DNA of 6,433 nt from Bdellovibrionales bacterium (GTDB lineage Bacteria > Bdellovibrionota > Bdellovibrionia > Bdellovibrionales > Bdellovibrionaceae), in the NCBI GenBank assembly GCA_027320785.1, contig DAHVKR010000033.1, positions 1-6,433 of the forward strand, read 5' to 3'. Positions 5,788-6,433 of this stretch are shown piece after piece. How positions within the stretch are numbered: the first letter of the stretch is position 1; every line of letters begins with the position of its first letter. Below the pieces are notes generated by a model that did no database searches, was not told the origin of the DNA, and was given only the letters and a program-made list of their open reading frames with translations. The translations under genes were made by a program, and so were the position numbers.

Positions 5788-6433
5788 AAAAGTTTAAGAA
5801 GCTTTTGAGCGAAGGGACCTACTTTCCCCTCTGCAATTCTGTGATTTTCATACTGAGTTACAGGTAAAACATCTAAAGTGGTACCCACCATCATGACTTC
5901 TTGTGCCCGTAACAAATTTTCTTCTGTTAAATCTATACAAGCCACTTCACAGACAGAATTCTGCTGGGCGAGCTCCATAACTCGCGTCATCGTGCAGCCC
6001 TTTAAAATTTGCTCTAAATGAGGCTGACAAAGTCGCCCTTTTTCATCAATCCAAATAATGTTTTCCGTACTGCTTTCCGTTACATACCCTTTTTCATTAA
6101 AGCCCACCGTAAAGTCGAGTCCCCGATCCACGGATTCTTTTTTCATCAGGACATTGGGAAGGTAATTACAAGACTTAATTTGAGCCCAAAAAGAAGACTT
6201 TGGCGCCACTTGAGATCGGCCGATCCTCACTCCTTTTGAATATTTTTCTGAAGCTAGCGGTCTCAATTCTGTTGCGATAATCGCTAAACCCGCGCCTTTA
6301 CTATCATAGGGATTGGGACTAAAGGATCCCGTTCCACGAGATACGAAAAGACGTAAAATAGCAGATTCCAGTTTCGAAACCTGCAAAGTCTGTAAAACAA
6401 GCTTTTTTATTTCCTGAGTCGATTCAGGTAAAG
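5766..6433 (-). CDS. Class IV PLP-dependent aminotransferase, 5' end beyond window
   Basis: The frame is open from the right edge to TAA at 5768-5766, giving 221 full codons. The TTG at 6386 is not a credible start, because coding continues upstream (LPESTQEIKKLVLQT) into what looks like the family's helix before the LRLFVSRG strand. Roughly 70-80 residues are missing. Family signs: RLFVSRGTGSFSPNPYD; QIKSCNYLPNVL with the likely PLP Lys (codon 6176-6174); GYVTESSTENI with the conserved Glu (codon 6077-6075); and EQILKGCTMTRVMELA, the usual GxTR phosphate-side motif. Fold type IV enzymes include branched-chain aminotransferase, D-amino acid aminotransferase and aminodeoxychorismate lyase. The remaining sequence cannot decide between them, though D-amino acid production would suit a wall-related neighbourhood. 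It is convergent with mreB, with 2 bases between the stops. Confidence 0.9.
   Translation of the reverse strand, partial: LPESTQEIKKLVLQTLQVSKLESAILRLFVSRGTGSFSPNPYDSKGAGLAIIATELRPLASEKYSKGVRIGRSQVAPKSSFWAQIKSCNYLPNVLMKKESVDRGLDFTVGFNEKGYVTESSTENIIWIDEKGRLCQPHLEQILKGCTMTRVMELAQQNSVCEVACIDLTEENLLRAQEVMMVGTTLDVLPVTQYENHRIAEGKVGPFAQKLLKLLLEDQKK

Noticed and set aside
6384..6386. TTG as the start of the aminotransferase gene
   Set aside because: The frame stays open to the window edge with family-like sequence upstream, so the true start lies outside.

Overview
The window is from a Gram-negative (diderm) bacterium. It holds seven protein genes, two of them cut by the window edges. The support for a diderm is a lipoprotein signal, a predicted outer-membrane beta-barrel protein, a FecR-like periplasmic protein and an MreB. 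A FecR-like cysteine-rich protein and an MreB outside any mreBCD cluster would fit a Bdellovibrio-like lineage, but that is a guess. No rRNA, tRNA, CRISPR array or insertion sequence was seen. No gene-free stretch exceeds about 125 bases.

Left part (1-2944, all minus strand): a three-gene cassette read in the order lipoprotein, EamA-type transporter, SelD-like/AIR-synthase-family protein. The genes overlap by 4 bases at both junctions (GTGA and ATGA), so they are very probably one translationally coupled operon. The first and second genes start with GTG. A candidate promoter and a strong AGGGGG ribosome binding site precede the first gene. The last gene runs off the left edge. The lipoprotein resembles the CotH / PI3K-like / HipA-like atypical kinase fold, but has His and Gln where the catalytic Asp and Asn are expected. 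The SelD-like protein keeps a CGC motif and Asp positions of the AIRS domain, but carries an extra segment of about 100 residues. This cassette is the best candidate for an undescribed system. Its substrate and purpose cannot be read from the sequence.

Right part (3069-6433): a minus-strand FecR-like exported protein is divergent from a plus-strand pair, a small outer-membrane barrel protein and an MreB. That pair overlaps by 4 bases. The 68-base divergent intergenic region carries two back-to-back promoter candidates whose -35 boxes overlap on the same TTGTCAA/TTGACAA sequence. MreB ends 2 bases from the stop of a convergent class IV aminotransferase gene, whose 5' end lies beyond the right edge.

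Base composition shifts across the window. Sampled 60-base lines give 19-23 G+C in the left cassette, 25 in the FecR-like gene and 28-31 in the right-hand genes. This fits the left cassette being an accessory or acquired block joined to a more ancestral region.
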